Source of the DNA: Periconia sp. R9002
Lineage: Eukaryota; Ascomycota; Dothideomycetes; Pleosporales; Periconiaceae
Assembly (NCBI GenBank): GCA_023627715.1
Contig: JAMAHW010000021.1
Span: 186,001 to 250,000, forward strand
Length of the DNA stretch: 64,000 nt
Direction: 5' to 3'
Shown: one piece after another, positions 30,441-40,462 of the stretch
Position numbering within the stretch: the first letter of the stretch is position 1
Layout: each line of letters begins with the position of its first letter
The notes under the pieces: generated by a model
Database searches by the model: none
Seen by the model: only the letters and a program-made list of their open reading frames with translations
Told to the model about the DNA's origin: nothing
Position numbers and translations under genes: made by a program

Positions 30441-31199
30441 ATTTCCAATCTTGGAAGACCTTTGAAAGTGGAACACGGCAATTCGGCATGCGATGAGCCA
30501 AGTGCCTCAAAATGCGGTTGATAGGTATCAACCATTCGTAGAATAATTCAGTAACTCCAAAAACTCTTCTGTGCATATTTTCGTTCGATCTTGTTCTCGT
30601 GATGTTGGAGTGAGGTTCGAAAGTCTCAGGCTAGTAGTGGTGAGAGATGATCCCGTCTGCCAAGATTCCACATAGGCCAGTGTTTGAGCGTTCGCCTAGA
30701 CCCCATTACTCCCAATAATAAGCAAATCTCGTTCATTATTGTATCAAAACTTCGCAAATATTTGAGTTTTCCCCGGAATTTGAAAAAACGTGGACCCATA
30801 TAGAAAGAGCTAGCCGTATATAGAACGGGTGGCCTCAGGGGGAACAGTTGCCTTACGCATCGTGAACTTTCAAAGTCGGAGCCTACCATGTTTAAGCTCT
30901 ACTTAGTTATTATACGAGACTAAGTCGAGCGCTTACCTAAAGAATTTAGTATGGGCCGAGGTTCATTTTTAGTGTACTTGACGTGTATACACTTTTATTT
31001 CGATGTGGTTTCTTAGGCTGATCCAGGTAGATGAGTACACTAAAGTATATTGAAAGCAATCAACGCGACACGTCTCGTATCTACTAAAACAGTGTACCGA
31101 GGGACACAATGCACGAACGATTTTGAGCAGCCTTATATATTCGCTATGGGACATAAGGCAACAAAAATCGAATAACTTTCATAGGACTTAGAATCTACA
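30441..31199. other. Intergenic region
   Basis: Moderately AT-rich; contains the 3' region of the 29871 gene and the upstream region of the 31200 gene. No gene or repeat is recognised. Confidence 0.5.
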
Positions 31200-31952
31200 A
31201 TGCGTTGCTCAATACAAATGTTAACCACCATATTGGCTCTTCTTCACATTATCTTCGTTTCTGCACTTCCGATTGATCCTGCTCGTCCAATCATTATCAA
31301 CGCGATTCCAAAGTCGAATCAGACATTAACTTCATCCTCTTCAAACCAAAACATATCTTCAGCCTCCACACATGAAGTATCGAGGAACTCTTCATGTCCA
31401 CCCTCTCTCCACCTCAATAGCAGCGCGCACTTCAACCAAACGAACACGCAGTTCTCAAATAGTAGTTCTGCGAAGCACCACCCGTGTTTTCTCTTCTACC
31501 GTAAAGCCTCCGCAACGTTCGGCAGAAACGTGACGCTCTCCACCAACAACACCTCAACCTCTCAAGATGTACATAACGTGCAATCGCCAACGAACACGAC
31601 GGAAGTCTTCAGCAGCGGCGTCCAGAAGCCCGAGACCGGCACAGACAGAGACATCAATACCAACACCAACACCAACACCGATACCGATACCAGCACAGAT
31701 ACCGAGACCGACACAGATACCGAACAACAGAGTGGCGCCAGTTCAGATCAGGTCAAAGATGATGTCAATATCTTCGAATTGCGCCCTCACCACGGTGTCG
31801 CACAGTTGCTTGAGAACGATCGTGGAGACAACGAATCGGATCATAATGATGGTGGAGATGCGCTTCTTTGGGCTCCTGCGGGGTTTTTGATATTTTCCTC
31901 GATTGTTATTGTGTTGCTGGTGGTTTGGCGCAAGCAGAGGGAGAGGAAGTGA
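31200..31952 (+). CDS. Type I membrane protein, Asn/Ser/Thr-rich glycoprotein-like
   Basis: A 250-aa single-exon protein. The signal peptide is MLTTILALLHIIFVSALP within residues 7-24. The long ectodomain is rich in Asn, Ser and Thr with many N-X-S/T sites (NQT, NIS, NSS, NQT, NVT, NTT), few cysteines, and a low-complexity NTNT/DTDT/ETDT tract (about 151-173). Near the C-terminus is a single helix (GFLIFSSIVIVLLVVW) followed by RKQRERK, so the C-terminal tail is a 7-residue cytosolic basic stub. It is likely a cell-surface sensor or wall-anchored protein. No domain is recognised. Confidence 0.7.
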   Translation: MRCSIQMLTTILALLHIIFVSALPIDPARPIIINAIPKSNQTLTSSSSNQNISSASTHEVSRNSSCPPSLHLNSSAHFNQTNTQFSNSSSAKHHPCFLFYRKASATFGRNVTLSTNNTSTSQDVHNVQSPTNTTEVFSSGVQKPETGTDRDINTNTNTNTDTDTSTDTETDTDTEQQSGASSDQVKDDVNIFELRPHHGVAQLLENDRGDNESDHNDGGDALLWAPAGFLIFSSIVIVLLVVWRKQRERK

Positions 31953-32234
31953 GAGTATGAGTTGGTTGAGATAGTTCCCAGGTTGAACAGCGTTTTTGTG
32001 GGCTTTTTTTTCTGTTTACTGTTAAATACCCAAAGGATCGTTTTGTTTATCCATCGTTATATTAGCCGCACAGAAAGCCGTCTCAAATCGAATTAATTGT
32101 TTTTTCTCTACATGCCCGGTTTTGTTTCTCAATGTCGCCGCAAAGTGAACATCGAGGAAACTGTTCTCAGGCTTGAGGGAAATATGTGAGAGTTATGACA
32201 ATTGATCTGGTGTTGTAGATAGATTCGTCCCACA

Positions 32235-34355
32235 TCAACAGAGGACAAATCGGCCCTTTCGCGCTCTCGACATATTGAACTCCTCGTTGGTACTACAGCA
32301 CCCCACACGCTTCCAATTTTCGCCGCTCGGACGAATGACTAAGAATCTCGTGCTCCAGGAGTTAAAAGGCGAGTCATCCTGGCCATATGACCATTGGCTG
32401 ATCATCAGCAATCTCCACTTCATTTTTCTAATCGCTATCTCCCTCTTTCTATGATCGTCGCTTCGGACAACCCCACGCAAGAGATCTACCGTATCGTTTG
32501 TGTCCAGAAAAGCGGAAATTTTAATATCCAGGCCACGCACGAGAAGATTTACCTCCCACGTTTCCGTCTCCGATAGGAAGTCCAGACCCGCTGAGTACAC
32601 ATTCCAATAGAAGGATTCGATTTTAATGAGCGCCGTTCGCTCTTCTATCACTTTCCTGTGTGGCACCACTGTCATCTGATCAAATTCTTCCCAAGATTCT
32701 CTCCATTTCACACTTGGTAACCAAACGCGAACGTCGGGAGAACAGATTTGGAGTGTATTATTTATGCTGCGGTACATGAGGTCTCCATGTTTGAAAGTGG
32801 AATAAGAAGGCTGGGGATCCACGGGAAATTCGATTTTCTCTGTTTGGGCATCTATAGATACCCAGGACCAGCTAGGAAGAAAGCTGCGCCGGACAGCTGG
32901 AACGCTGCTGGAGACATTCCATCCTAGGCCGCATAGAAACCCATCCGAGGAAACTTGCGTGGTCTCCGACACCATTGCAGATGTAATAATGGGAATACCC
33001 CAATAGCTGTGAAAATAGCACCTGTTCAGAAAGCCTTTGAATGCATTCAATGCATCCAATTTATATGTTAGAGAGCGCTTCATATACCGGGATAGATAGA
33101 GCTGCAAATGTGTTACCGAAAAGTTTTCATTGGGCTCAAGTAGAGGTTCTAGGGAGGTGATGCCTCCGGAATGTAGTAAGTGCTCATAGTAAACTGAGCG
33201 TCTACATGCGAGAATAACTTGCTTTTCGGTGAAAAACAGACATCTAGCGGAGAGATACATTCCCTGATAGGTCCATCCTCGGCCGGCCCATCTGGTGTCG
33301 CGTAAGATATTTTCAATCGAAGTTCCCGTATGCACCAATACGCTCTGGCCAACTTCTAATGGTTTTTGTAGATCACACAAAACAAAAGGTTGGGTACCAG
33401 CTCCGGGTAGGCCGTGCCTGTCATCAATGCCAGCAGCAGCGGCGAGAGTTATGGTTGCGTTCTCGTATATACGATCCATCATCGCTAATTGATAAGACAT
33501 CTGGACCGTGTTTCCTTGATCAAGACAATACCTGTCAATCCACAGATAGCGATATCCAAGGGACTTCGTCACAGCGATAGAGTCTCGTATGGTGCGTGGA
33601 CAGCATTCTGGATCGAATTTTCTAACGTTATCACTAGCATGGCTAGTTGCTGTTGGACTTCCCCACATATACGATAACGCAAGGTAATCTTTACCTATCG
33701 GAAGTGCAGTGATTTGCTCGCGATCGCAATCAATTACTGAGAGAGTTCTGAGAAAATCCGCCGAGTGGGTGCTCAATTGAGTAGAGCACATAGTTGTATG
33801 GTTTTTTTGACAATCTTGAATCCAACTCTTTACCTGGGAAAAATCAATGTAACAGGGATTTAATTTTCGGGCATAGAATTCACGATTTTCGTGCTGGGAG
33901 TTGTCCGTCGAAGTCAGGAGAAATGCACCCGGCCTTCCGTGTATTCTTAGGGCGCATCCTGCGTCGAGAACCTCACCCATCTGATCCGACTTGTAATATA
34001 TTTTCAGATAGGTTTGGATGGCTTTATGAAGATCTATAGTTGAGACAGACCACTCGTCGACCATTTCGAAAAGCTGTTCAGCCGCTGGCAGCGATAATGG
34101 CAAAAATGGGCACACTGCGCAGGATTTGTCACCCCTAATCCCTGGAATACTTCGCATGCTCAATCTACGGGTATTGGCCGAAGAGAGGAGGTACTCATAG
34201 TGAACGGACGACATCTTGTGCTTTTGACACAACGAAGGCTTCGGGAAGGGTGATAACCGAAGAGCCCGCGACATCGAAGCTCCAAAGGTTTCCGGTGGTG
34301 AGATCTCCGGCTCGGCAATATCTAAGTCGAACGTTTCCATATTATTCTCATTCAT
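32235..34355 (-). CDS. HET-domain (heterokaryon incompatibility) protein
   Basis: A 706-aa single-exon protein, complete at both ends. The HET domain spans roughly residues 215-370: YLALSYMWGSPTA, then CPRTIRDSIAVTKSLGYRYL and WIDRYCLDQ, then IYENATITLAAAAG. The block RDTRWAGRGWTYQGMYLSAR (about 355) replaces the usual W-x-R-A-W-T-x-Q-E, so the common Glu is Gly here. The N-terminal about 210 residues have a CXXC (CAVC) but no recognised domain, and the C-terminal 300 have none. HET proteins induce cell death after non-self fusion; this protein's partner is unknown. It is the second HET gene in the window and sits inside the cluster of single-pass membrane proteins. Confidence 0.88.
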   Translation of the reverse strand: MNENNMETFDLDIAEPEISPPETFGASMSRALRLSPFPKPSLCQKHKMSSVHYEYLLSSANTRRLSMRSIPGIRGDKSCAVCPFLPLSLPAAEQLFEMVDEWSVSTIDLHKAIQTYLKIYYKSDQMGEVLDAGCALRIHGRPGAFLLTSTDNSQHENREFYARKLNPCYIDFSQVKSWIQDCQKNHTTMCSTQLSTHSADFLRTLSVIDCDREQITALPIGKDYLALSYMWGSPTATSHASDNVRKFDPECCPRTIRDSIAVTKSLGYRYLWIDRYCLDQGNTVQMSYQLAMMDRIYENATITLAAAAGIDDRHGLPGAGTQPFVLCDLQKPLEVGQSVLVHTGTSIENILRDTRWAGRGWTYQGMYLSARCLFFTEKQVILACRRSVYYEHLLHSGGITSLEPLLEPNENFSVTHLQLYLSRYMKRSLTYKLDALNAFKGFLNRCYFHSYWGIPIITSAMVSETTQVSSDGFLCGLGWNVSSSVPAVRRSFLPSWSWVSIDAQTEKIEFPVDPQPSYSTFKHGDLMYRSINNTLQICSPDVRVWLPSVKWRESWEEFDQMTVVPHRKVIEERTALIKIESFYWNVYSAGLDFLSETETWEVNLLVRGLDIKISAFLDTNDTVDLLRGVVRSDDHRKREIAIRKMKWRLLMISQWSYGQDDSPFNSWSTRFLVIRPSGENWKRVGCCSTNEEFNMSRARKGRFVLC

Positions 34356-35405
34356 TACTATTTGAGGTAATCATCTTCTGGTACCTGTATAGACGGTGAC
34401 GTCGTGTGTCAGAGCCATGTGGCATGCCGCATGGAGTAAGCAAGCCAAGACGTCCCAGCCTATCTCAAACACACGTGATTTGAAGCACACCCTCAATCTA
34501 ATTATAGAGACCGACAGTAGCAATATTGGAATATTGATTTGAATTTCTGTCTGTTCCATTTGAGAAAAAAGCTATGAATGAACTTTGTTCATACATTATC
34601 AATTGATGCACATGTGACAACACTCAACTGTGTGCACTTCTAGGCTGAGGACATGATTGTGAGTTCTGCCTGTGTCGATACTGCAAGTTATCTATGCTTT
34701 GCGATAATTAGATCAGTGTCTCCCATAAATCCTATGATTTTTAGGGGAAAGAACAAGACTTTGATATCGAGACATCACGAGGCGTATTCAATGTTGACCT
34801 TGAGAGACACTGATCATGTACTGTAACCACCTTAGTTACATTTAACTAACTTTGTACACGCAATATAGGCATGTATACTGAAATGATCCAACTGTACGAG
34901 TAATAGTAATCTCTAAACTTAGATCTCATTGTCATGCTACGCTCTCTACATTATAATCTTACGCGGTTTGCCCAATATACCGTTTAGATATCACGTATGG
35001 GAGGGTTGAAGATTTAAATGTGGCTCAAAGAAACTTTGTCGACATCAAATATATCCTATCATTCGGGGTAAACCATCGATATCATTACCCAAAGTAGATT
35101 GCCTCAGTATGCATCGTCTTTCCAATTGTGTTTCCAGCACAATGTATCTGTGTAGACAATTCTGCCTCAAAGCAAGCGCCAGCAAACACAAACACTTCAT
35201 CTTTAAGAGCCAGCACACCCAATGTAATTTCGTGCATTGTGTACAGCGCTGTGCACTAATAGATTCATTGTAAACTGCATTTGCGAGATAAAAACCATCC
35301 ATTTTCACGGTTTCTTTCTCGTGACCAATTTCGAAAATCAAAAACAACGCTGTGAACTCGCTCGAATCTCATTGCTATTTGATATAGCAAACCCGAGGAA
35401 GCGCC
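34356..35405. other. Intergenic region
   Basis: The divergent upstream region of the HET gene (minus) and the 35406 gene (plus), AT-rich. No gene is recognised. Frames at 34371-34559 and 35045-35347 have no signatures. Confidence 0.5.
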
Positions 35406-36506
35406 ATGTCTACTGTACTTGTAACTCTCACGGACTTTGTCACTGAGGACACCCCGACGACCCTCAACACGAGACCTTCTAGGAAAACATCCCCAGCGAC
35501 AACGGCAGGACAAAATACGCCGACCTCAAATCCCGCTTCCCAAACAATCACAGGACTTTCCCCCACCCCTACCGCGTCAATCATCCCAAATCCCCCACTG
35601 CTACCGTCCAGAAAATCTAGTGATTACACGATCGTTGTTCTATCACTGAGTGTCCTTTTGGTACTTGCAATTGCAGGACTTGGGACTCTAGTTTTTCTCG
35701 TATGGCGATTTTGGAAGGGATATTGCCCAGGATGCTCGGAGCGTGACAAGCGGATCAAGTTCCTCGAAAAGGGTGATCCGATTTCGGCCCCCGGTCGCGA
35801 AACCAGCCTTTCGAATCGGCCATTCACAGTTTACAACGAAGGTGGTCGTCAAGAGAGAAGTGAGAATTCGGGCGCACCGAGCAATGCAACAGAGTGGCCA
35901 CGAGACATCGAAATTCCTCCGACGAGTGGTGTCGCACCGCGACGACCTGTTCTTGTGCATCAGCCGGCCTCGCGGTGGTCCGAGTCTGCGATGACTCTTC
36001 AACCTATTCGGTCAACTGCAGGCTCTATTCATAATTCGGTCAGAGCTGCTCCGCGAACCAACCGTCAAGCTCACATTGAGGAGGAAGCAGATGCCCCTGG
36101 AAACGAATCAGGATATGATAGCCAGAAAACCAATTCCATTTACGGTTACTATCACAACGGATATCAAAATCCATATGCTATCGCCAGCCAGTCCAGCATA
36201 GTTTCATACAACAGGCCGAATCAACCGTCGAATCACGAAGACCCGACAACGTTCGACGAGAATAAGAAAGCCAATCGAATTGACCCCTACCGGTATGCGG
36301 GCCTGAAAACTCCGTCGTGGGAACGTGCAGCGCGCCCACCTCCAAAGCCGCCGGTCGAGCCCCAGAAAACTGAGCAGGAACTGGCACAGGAAGAGAAAGA
36401 GCGCGCAGATCGTGTTCGTGGGCATCGTCGCACTGGGGGTTATGGAAATTTCGACAATGTTGACCTTTCTTCTCCGACGAAAGCGCCAAAAGGTAACTGG
36501 ATTTAA
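35406..36506 (+). CDS. Single-pass membrane protein with a long cytosolic tail
   Basis: A 366-aa single-exon protein. The ectodomain of about 75 residues is rich in Thr, Pro and Ser and has no signal peptide. A transmembrane helix (IVVLSLSVLLVLAIAGLGTL, about 78-97, running on VFLV) leads into WRFWKGYCPGCSERDKR, a basic juxtamembrane patch with a CPGC motif that could be palmitoylated or bind metal. The remaining about 250 residues look disordered and charged, with Pro-rich segments (ARPPPKPPVEPQ, a possible SH3 or WW ligand) and a coil-like QKTEQELAQEEKERA. A signalling-receptor-like role is plausible but unproven. Confidence 0.7.
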   Translation: MSTVLVTLTDFVTEDTPTTLNTRPSRKTSPATTAGQNTPTSNPASQTITGLSPTPTASIIPNPPLLPSRKSSDYTIVVLSLSVLLVLAIAGLGTLVFLVWRFWKGYCPGCSERDKRIKFLEKGDPISAPGRETSLSNRPFTVYNEGGRQERSENSGAPSNATEWPRDIEIPPTSGVAPRRPVLVHQPASRWSESAMTLQPIRSTAGSIHNSVRAAPRTNRQAHIEEEADAPGNESGYDSQKTNSIYGYYHNGYQNPYAIASQSSIVSYNRPNQPSNHEDPTTFDENKKANRIDPYRYAGLKTPSWERAARPPPKPPVEPQKTEQELAQEEKERADRVRGHRRTGGYGNFDNVDLSSPTKAPKGNWI

Positions 36507-36747
36507 TACATGGTGCTGAGATGCCGTCTTGCTCGTCGCATACCAAGAGCACCCAGCAGTTATTTTTTCAGTCGTAATCGGATTTTTGCCTTTAGTTGAA
36601 TTTTTCTATTTGATAGTAATGAATTGAATATCCTTTCACAATGCCCGTTTCTCATATGCTATTCCACGTGAATTTCCTTTGTCTGTCTTGTGGGTGCTGT
36701 TGAAAGCCCCAGAGACCTAACTACTCAAGCTCCCTTATATTTGAAAA

Positions 36748-37379
36748 TCAATAACACCCTCCAGGATGAGGCTTGTCGAACCGAGCCGTTTCGAATGCCC
36801 GCGGCGTAGTCGGATTCCGATTTTCAATGTAAAAGATCCAGCGCTTGTCGTGCCACTCAATCAAGTCGACTCCTTCGAGAGTAATTGCGTTGGCGCTCAC
36901 ATAATGTTTCCTTTTAGGAGAATTTGTTGCAGCCGTCTTCCACACCTTCTGCGTGGTGTCGCTGCCTTCCCCGGCTTCAGCCCATTTTTCGACGTTGAGC
37001 TCGGTGGAAACCCACTCAGCACCTATTCCAAACATCTGCACGCCGCAGTTCTTGCAGAAGTACCAGTTTGCTACTCCACCAAAGGCATTATATTTGCCAA
37101 GTTCCTCGATGGTGGATGGTGAGGTTAGGATGAAATCGTTTGCTGGGTCCTTGGGGCGGGTATGGAACATGCCTAGCTTCTTGGGCTTAGTTGTCTTTGA
37201 TCTCCCATCTTTAGATTGGACGTATGACTCACCTTGAAGCAGGTACTGCAATTGCATTTGTAGATACGTGTTCCTGGCTTGGACGGATCTTCGTCGACAG
37301 AAGGTGGGATGTCGAGGCGAATTTTGTATTTTACGTTGCCGCAATGGCAGACTCCATCGTAAACTTTTGTGGAAGACAT
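36748..37379 (-). CDS. GFA/CENP-V-type zinc-binding protein (glutathione-dependent formaldehyde-activating enzyme-like)
   Basis: Two exons: 37233-37379 and about 36748-37179, giving roughly 192 aa. The donor GTGAGT after CNCSTCFK is clear. The acceptor is not: three AAG sites all keep phase 0 and give K, PK or nothing before LGMFHTR. Zinc ligands are the GVCHCGNVKY motif (C-x-C), YKCNCSTC (C-x-C-x-x-C) and YFCKNCGVQMFG (C-x-x-C), the set that holds zinc in the GFA fold. The C-terminus is complete. GFA proteins were thought to condense formaldehyde with glutathione, though many family members lack this activity, so no reaction is claimed. Confidence 0.8.
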
Positions 37380-38206
37380 GATGATGGAATGCTGTGTTGT
37401 TTTGGATTAGGTGTGGATAGTTTAAATAGTTGATTAGGCAACAATGGTATTCATCCTTCGTGTAGATTCCGAAACCCGGCGGGGAAGCATGCATGACTGA
37501 TCAGGCTCGAATGCACCAATCATATCGAAAATTGATAATTTTTCTTCTGATCTCAGCTGCTTATACAGACGCCTTATACCGATCCGCACTAGATCAATAC
37601 ATGTAGCGATGGACACATAATGCAATGAGCCGGAGATTATCAAGCACCTCTTTCAGACACTTTCAAATTGTTTTAACTGTGCTACTGAGGTAAATTGCAA
37701 TTCACAACAAATAGACACTCAGTGCTAACAAAACACCTGCGTTCGTTTCGACAACCACTAAGAAATTCGACATATGCATCTCGACATGTCTACGTTTATT
37801 AAATATTGCGAAATAAGATCTGGAGTTTGAGATCCCTGCTGGCAAGATGTGAAACTTATTGAATCCCAACTATATGTACATCAATTGATCTTGCACCTCG
37901 AGTAGGATAAAGATTATGAGTGCGCCACTGAGAGAAGTAAAATAGAGATTCCTCATAGAATCAAAAACTTTCATTCAATATCTCTTTGATCAGGCCAGCA
38001 TTCGCGGATAGATGTAGACGCCATTTCTATTATGGATTTTCGTCACCCTTGTTCTAGTGAGATCAATAGAACCTCTGCGAAATGATCCGGCTCCCAATCT
38101 GGACGATGCTCACTGCGCTAGCCAAATGCGGTATGGTTCACCGCGGAAGGCCGGTACATTCTTCACGTAGTTCGGCAATCTCTATATGTAGCCATCACAC
38201 CTCACA
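37380..38206. other. Intergenic region
   Basis: The divergent upstream region of the GFA and ABHD12-like genes. No gene or repeat is recognised. Confidence 0.5.
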
Positions 38207-39554
38207 ATGCCCACTCTCTATGATAAGATTGTAATCCCGATATGCTTTGCAAGTGGGATATGGATTCCTGCCATGCTCCTCTGTTGCATACCATGGGTGC
38301 AGAAAGGGTCCGTTCAGCCCCCTTCACCAGGGTGCTTCAGCATCTCACTAGCGTCAGCTGACCGTGACAATAGAATGCTTTACTTGCACTGGGTGACACT
38401 ATGGCCTGGAAAATGGTTGGCTGAACCAGAAAGAGCTGGATTTCTCAGTAAGGGAGGCTGATGTTTGTGCGAAAACAGCAACTGATAAATAGATAGAGAA
38501 CCAGGCCTCACCGTTTCGAATCCCCACCAAGGATGGAGAAAGACTATTCGCGTGGTTGATTGCGCCATTAGGAATTTATTCCCGAAATGCTCAAAGGTTC
38601 ATTGAAGAAAAATCCTCGCAAGGGGATATCGAAGACAGGACTTCTTTCAGCTTGTTGAAAGAAGACCCCCAAGCTCGCCTCCTCATCTATTTCCACGGAA
38701 ACGCAGCAACTCTCGCCCAGGAGCGGCGAACTGAAGAGTATCGTAGCTATTCCTCCGGCGCATCGGACAAAATCTTCGTCCTCACTTTCGACTATCGCGG
38801 GTTCGGGAAGTCCACGGGCTCTCCGTCCGAGACGGGAATACTCAATGATGCTGAGGCAGTTGTAGAGTGGGCTCTGAACACTGCATGTATCCCACCGGAC
38901 CGCATCCTCATACTGGGCCATTCCCTAGGAACTGCCATCGCAACCGGTATCACGCACCAATATGCTATGCTTCCTACGCCGGTTCATTTCGCGGGCTTGA
39001 TCCTCTGCGCCGCATTCACCAACGCCGGCAACGCCTTCACGAGTTATTCCATTGGTAATGTGATCCCCGTTCTAGCGCCCGTAGCTATGATACCGGCAAT
39101 ACAAGCATGGTTCAGCAGGCAAATGCGTGATACATGGCGCACCGACCAAAGGCTCGCAGCTATCGCCAAACAGAGTGACAAGTTGCGTTTGACGCTGGTG
39201 CATGCTGTAAACGATGGGACTATGCCTTGGCGGCAGACTGAGCAACTTTTTAGATCGACACTGAAAGCTGCGACAGCTGGCGACGTACCGGATTTAAAGG
39301 TGATTGACCTGGGGGAAGCAGGGAAACAGGAGATTTGGGAGAAGGACGGGAAAAGTATTAGCAAATTAATCGCGCAACATGGAGGTGAGTCGTAACCATT
39401 TTTCCCTGCGGTGGTTTGATTCAGAAACGATCTTACTGATCGATGTTTTGGTCTAGATCACGATACCATGATGAAGTGGTCACCCATCTCGCTAGCAGTG
39501 CTGGAATCATTCGCCCTCACGAACATCACGAGCGCCACACCGCCACGCGAATGA
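38207..39554 (+). CDS. Alpha/beta hydrolase, ABHD12/Bem46-like, membrane-anchored
   Basis: Exons 38207-38307, 38374-38447, 38497-39384 and 39457-39554 join to 386 aa. The N-terminal hydrophobic segment (IPICFASGIWIPAMLLCCIP) is a likely membrane anchor, followed by LYLHWVTLW and PERAGFLKNQASPFRIPTKD as in fungal ABHD12-like proteins. Catalytic elements: oxyanion-side FHGNAATLAQ, nucleophile elbow LGHSLGTAIA, an acid near AVNDGTMPW and the final His in exon 4 (HDTMMKWSP). Without exon 4 (donor GTGAGT, acceptor TCTAG) the catalytic His would be lost, which supports it. Intron 1 is exactly 66 nt, so its retention would leave an open frame. It is likely a serine hydrolase acting on lipids; the substrate is unknown. 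Confidence 0.82.
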
Positions 39555-40066
39555 TCTATCAATGTCTTACCCGCTGCGCGCGAACACAAACATAGCCAGC
39601 AAACAAACGCGATAGAACATCACGACGCTTCGGTTCTTTCAGAATTTTAGAACATGATTTTTTAAAATCGCCATCCGTACTTCACGCGCAGCAATCATTT
39701 GTACTTATCATTCTAGTCACTTCTTATGTAAAATAACATCCACTGTTGTATAGTTAGAGAAGATGCCTAATACACTTTGAAGAACCGATAACCCACCTGG
39801 TTCTCATTCATTGTAAAAAAAAAAATCGATTTGCTCAATAAATTTTATTGTCCGCCGACCGAGCAAATACCCTTATCTCAGAGTCGTCATCCCTCCTCGC
39901 CGTCCACCATTGTGTGAAGCGAAGTTATACGCTTCATATTCTTTGTCTTAGTCAGGAGCATTGTTAAACCCGCTATTTATCTTCGTCACCACTGTCACCG
40001 TCATCCCAACATCTTCTCTCCCTCTCAACAAAACCTACCCAACGACCTTCCACACCCTCTTCAAAA
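39555..40066. other. Intergenic region
   Basis: Short AT-rich 3' and upstream regions with a 10-base A run (39816-39825). No gene is recognised. Confidence 0.5.
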
Positions 40067-40351
40067 ATGCCACCCCAACCCATCTCATTCTCCATACTTA
40101 CACCATCCCCCAACTCGTCCACACCTGCCATCCCCAGGAAACAACTACTCATCCTCATCTTCTGTGCCCTCGTTCCAGCAGCGATAGTATTATGTGTGGT
40201 CGTGTGGGCGCTCTGTTTCTATGGGCGGAAACAGGAACGGAGGACTTGCTGTTCCTGCTGTGGTCGACGGAAGGGGGGAAAAGGAGATAAATTGACGAAG
40301 ACAGACAAGGCGAAGGAGATAGAGGATAGTGCGAGCGAGGGCACGGAGTAG
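40067..40351 (+). CDS. Small single-pass membrane protein with a Cys/Lys-rich tail
   Basis: A 94-aa protein starting MPPQPISFSILTPSPNSSTP, with no signal peptide but a glycosylation site (NSS). One helix (LLILIFCALVPAAIVLCVVV, about 27-46, extending to WALCF) leads into YGRKQERRTCCSCCGRRKGG, a Cys cluster likely to be palmitoylated, between basic residues. An acidic C-terminus closes it. Again this is the layout short outside, one helix, basic inner tail. No homologous domain was recognised. It sits between an ABHD12-like gene and the DUF3176 gene. Confidence 0.6.
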   Translation: MPPQPISFSILTPSPNSSTPAIPRKQLLILIFCALVPAAIVLCVVVWALCFYGRKQERRTCCSCCGRRKGGKGDKLTKTDKAKEIEDSASEGTE

Positions 40352-40462
40352 TGTGAGCGACTCGCTTGTAACTCACATTAATGTAATCTTGGTAAACTAA
40401 AAAAATAAATTGAGGCGCAAACCAAGTGCCCATCTATTCAGATCAAAACTCTGCTGAAAGTC

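Noticed and set aside
38512..38524. GTTTCGAATCCCC, a tRNA B-box-like match
   Set aside because: It lies inside the coding sequence of the hydrolase gene and there is no A-box or cloverleaf.
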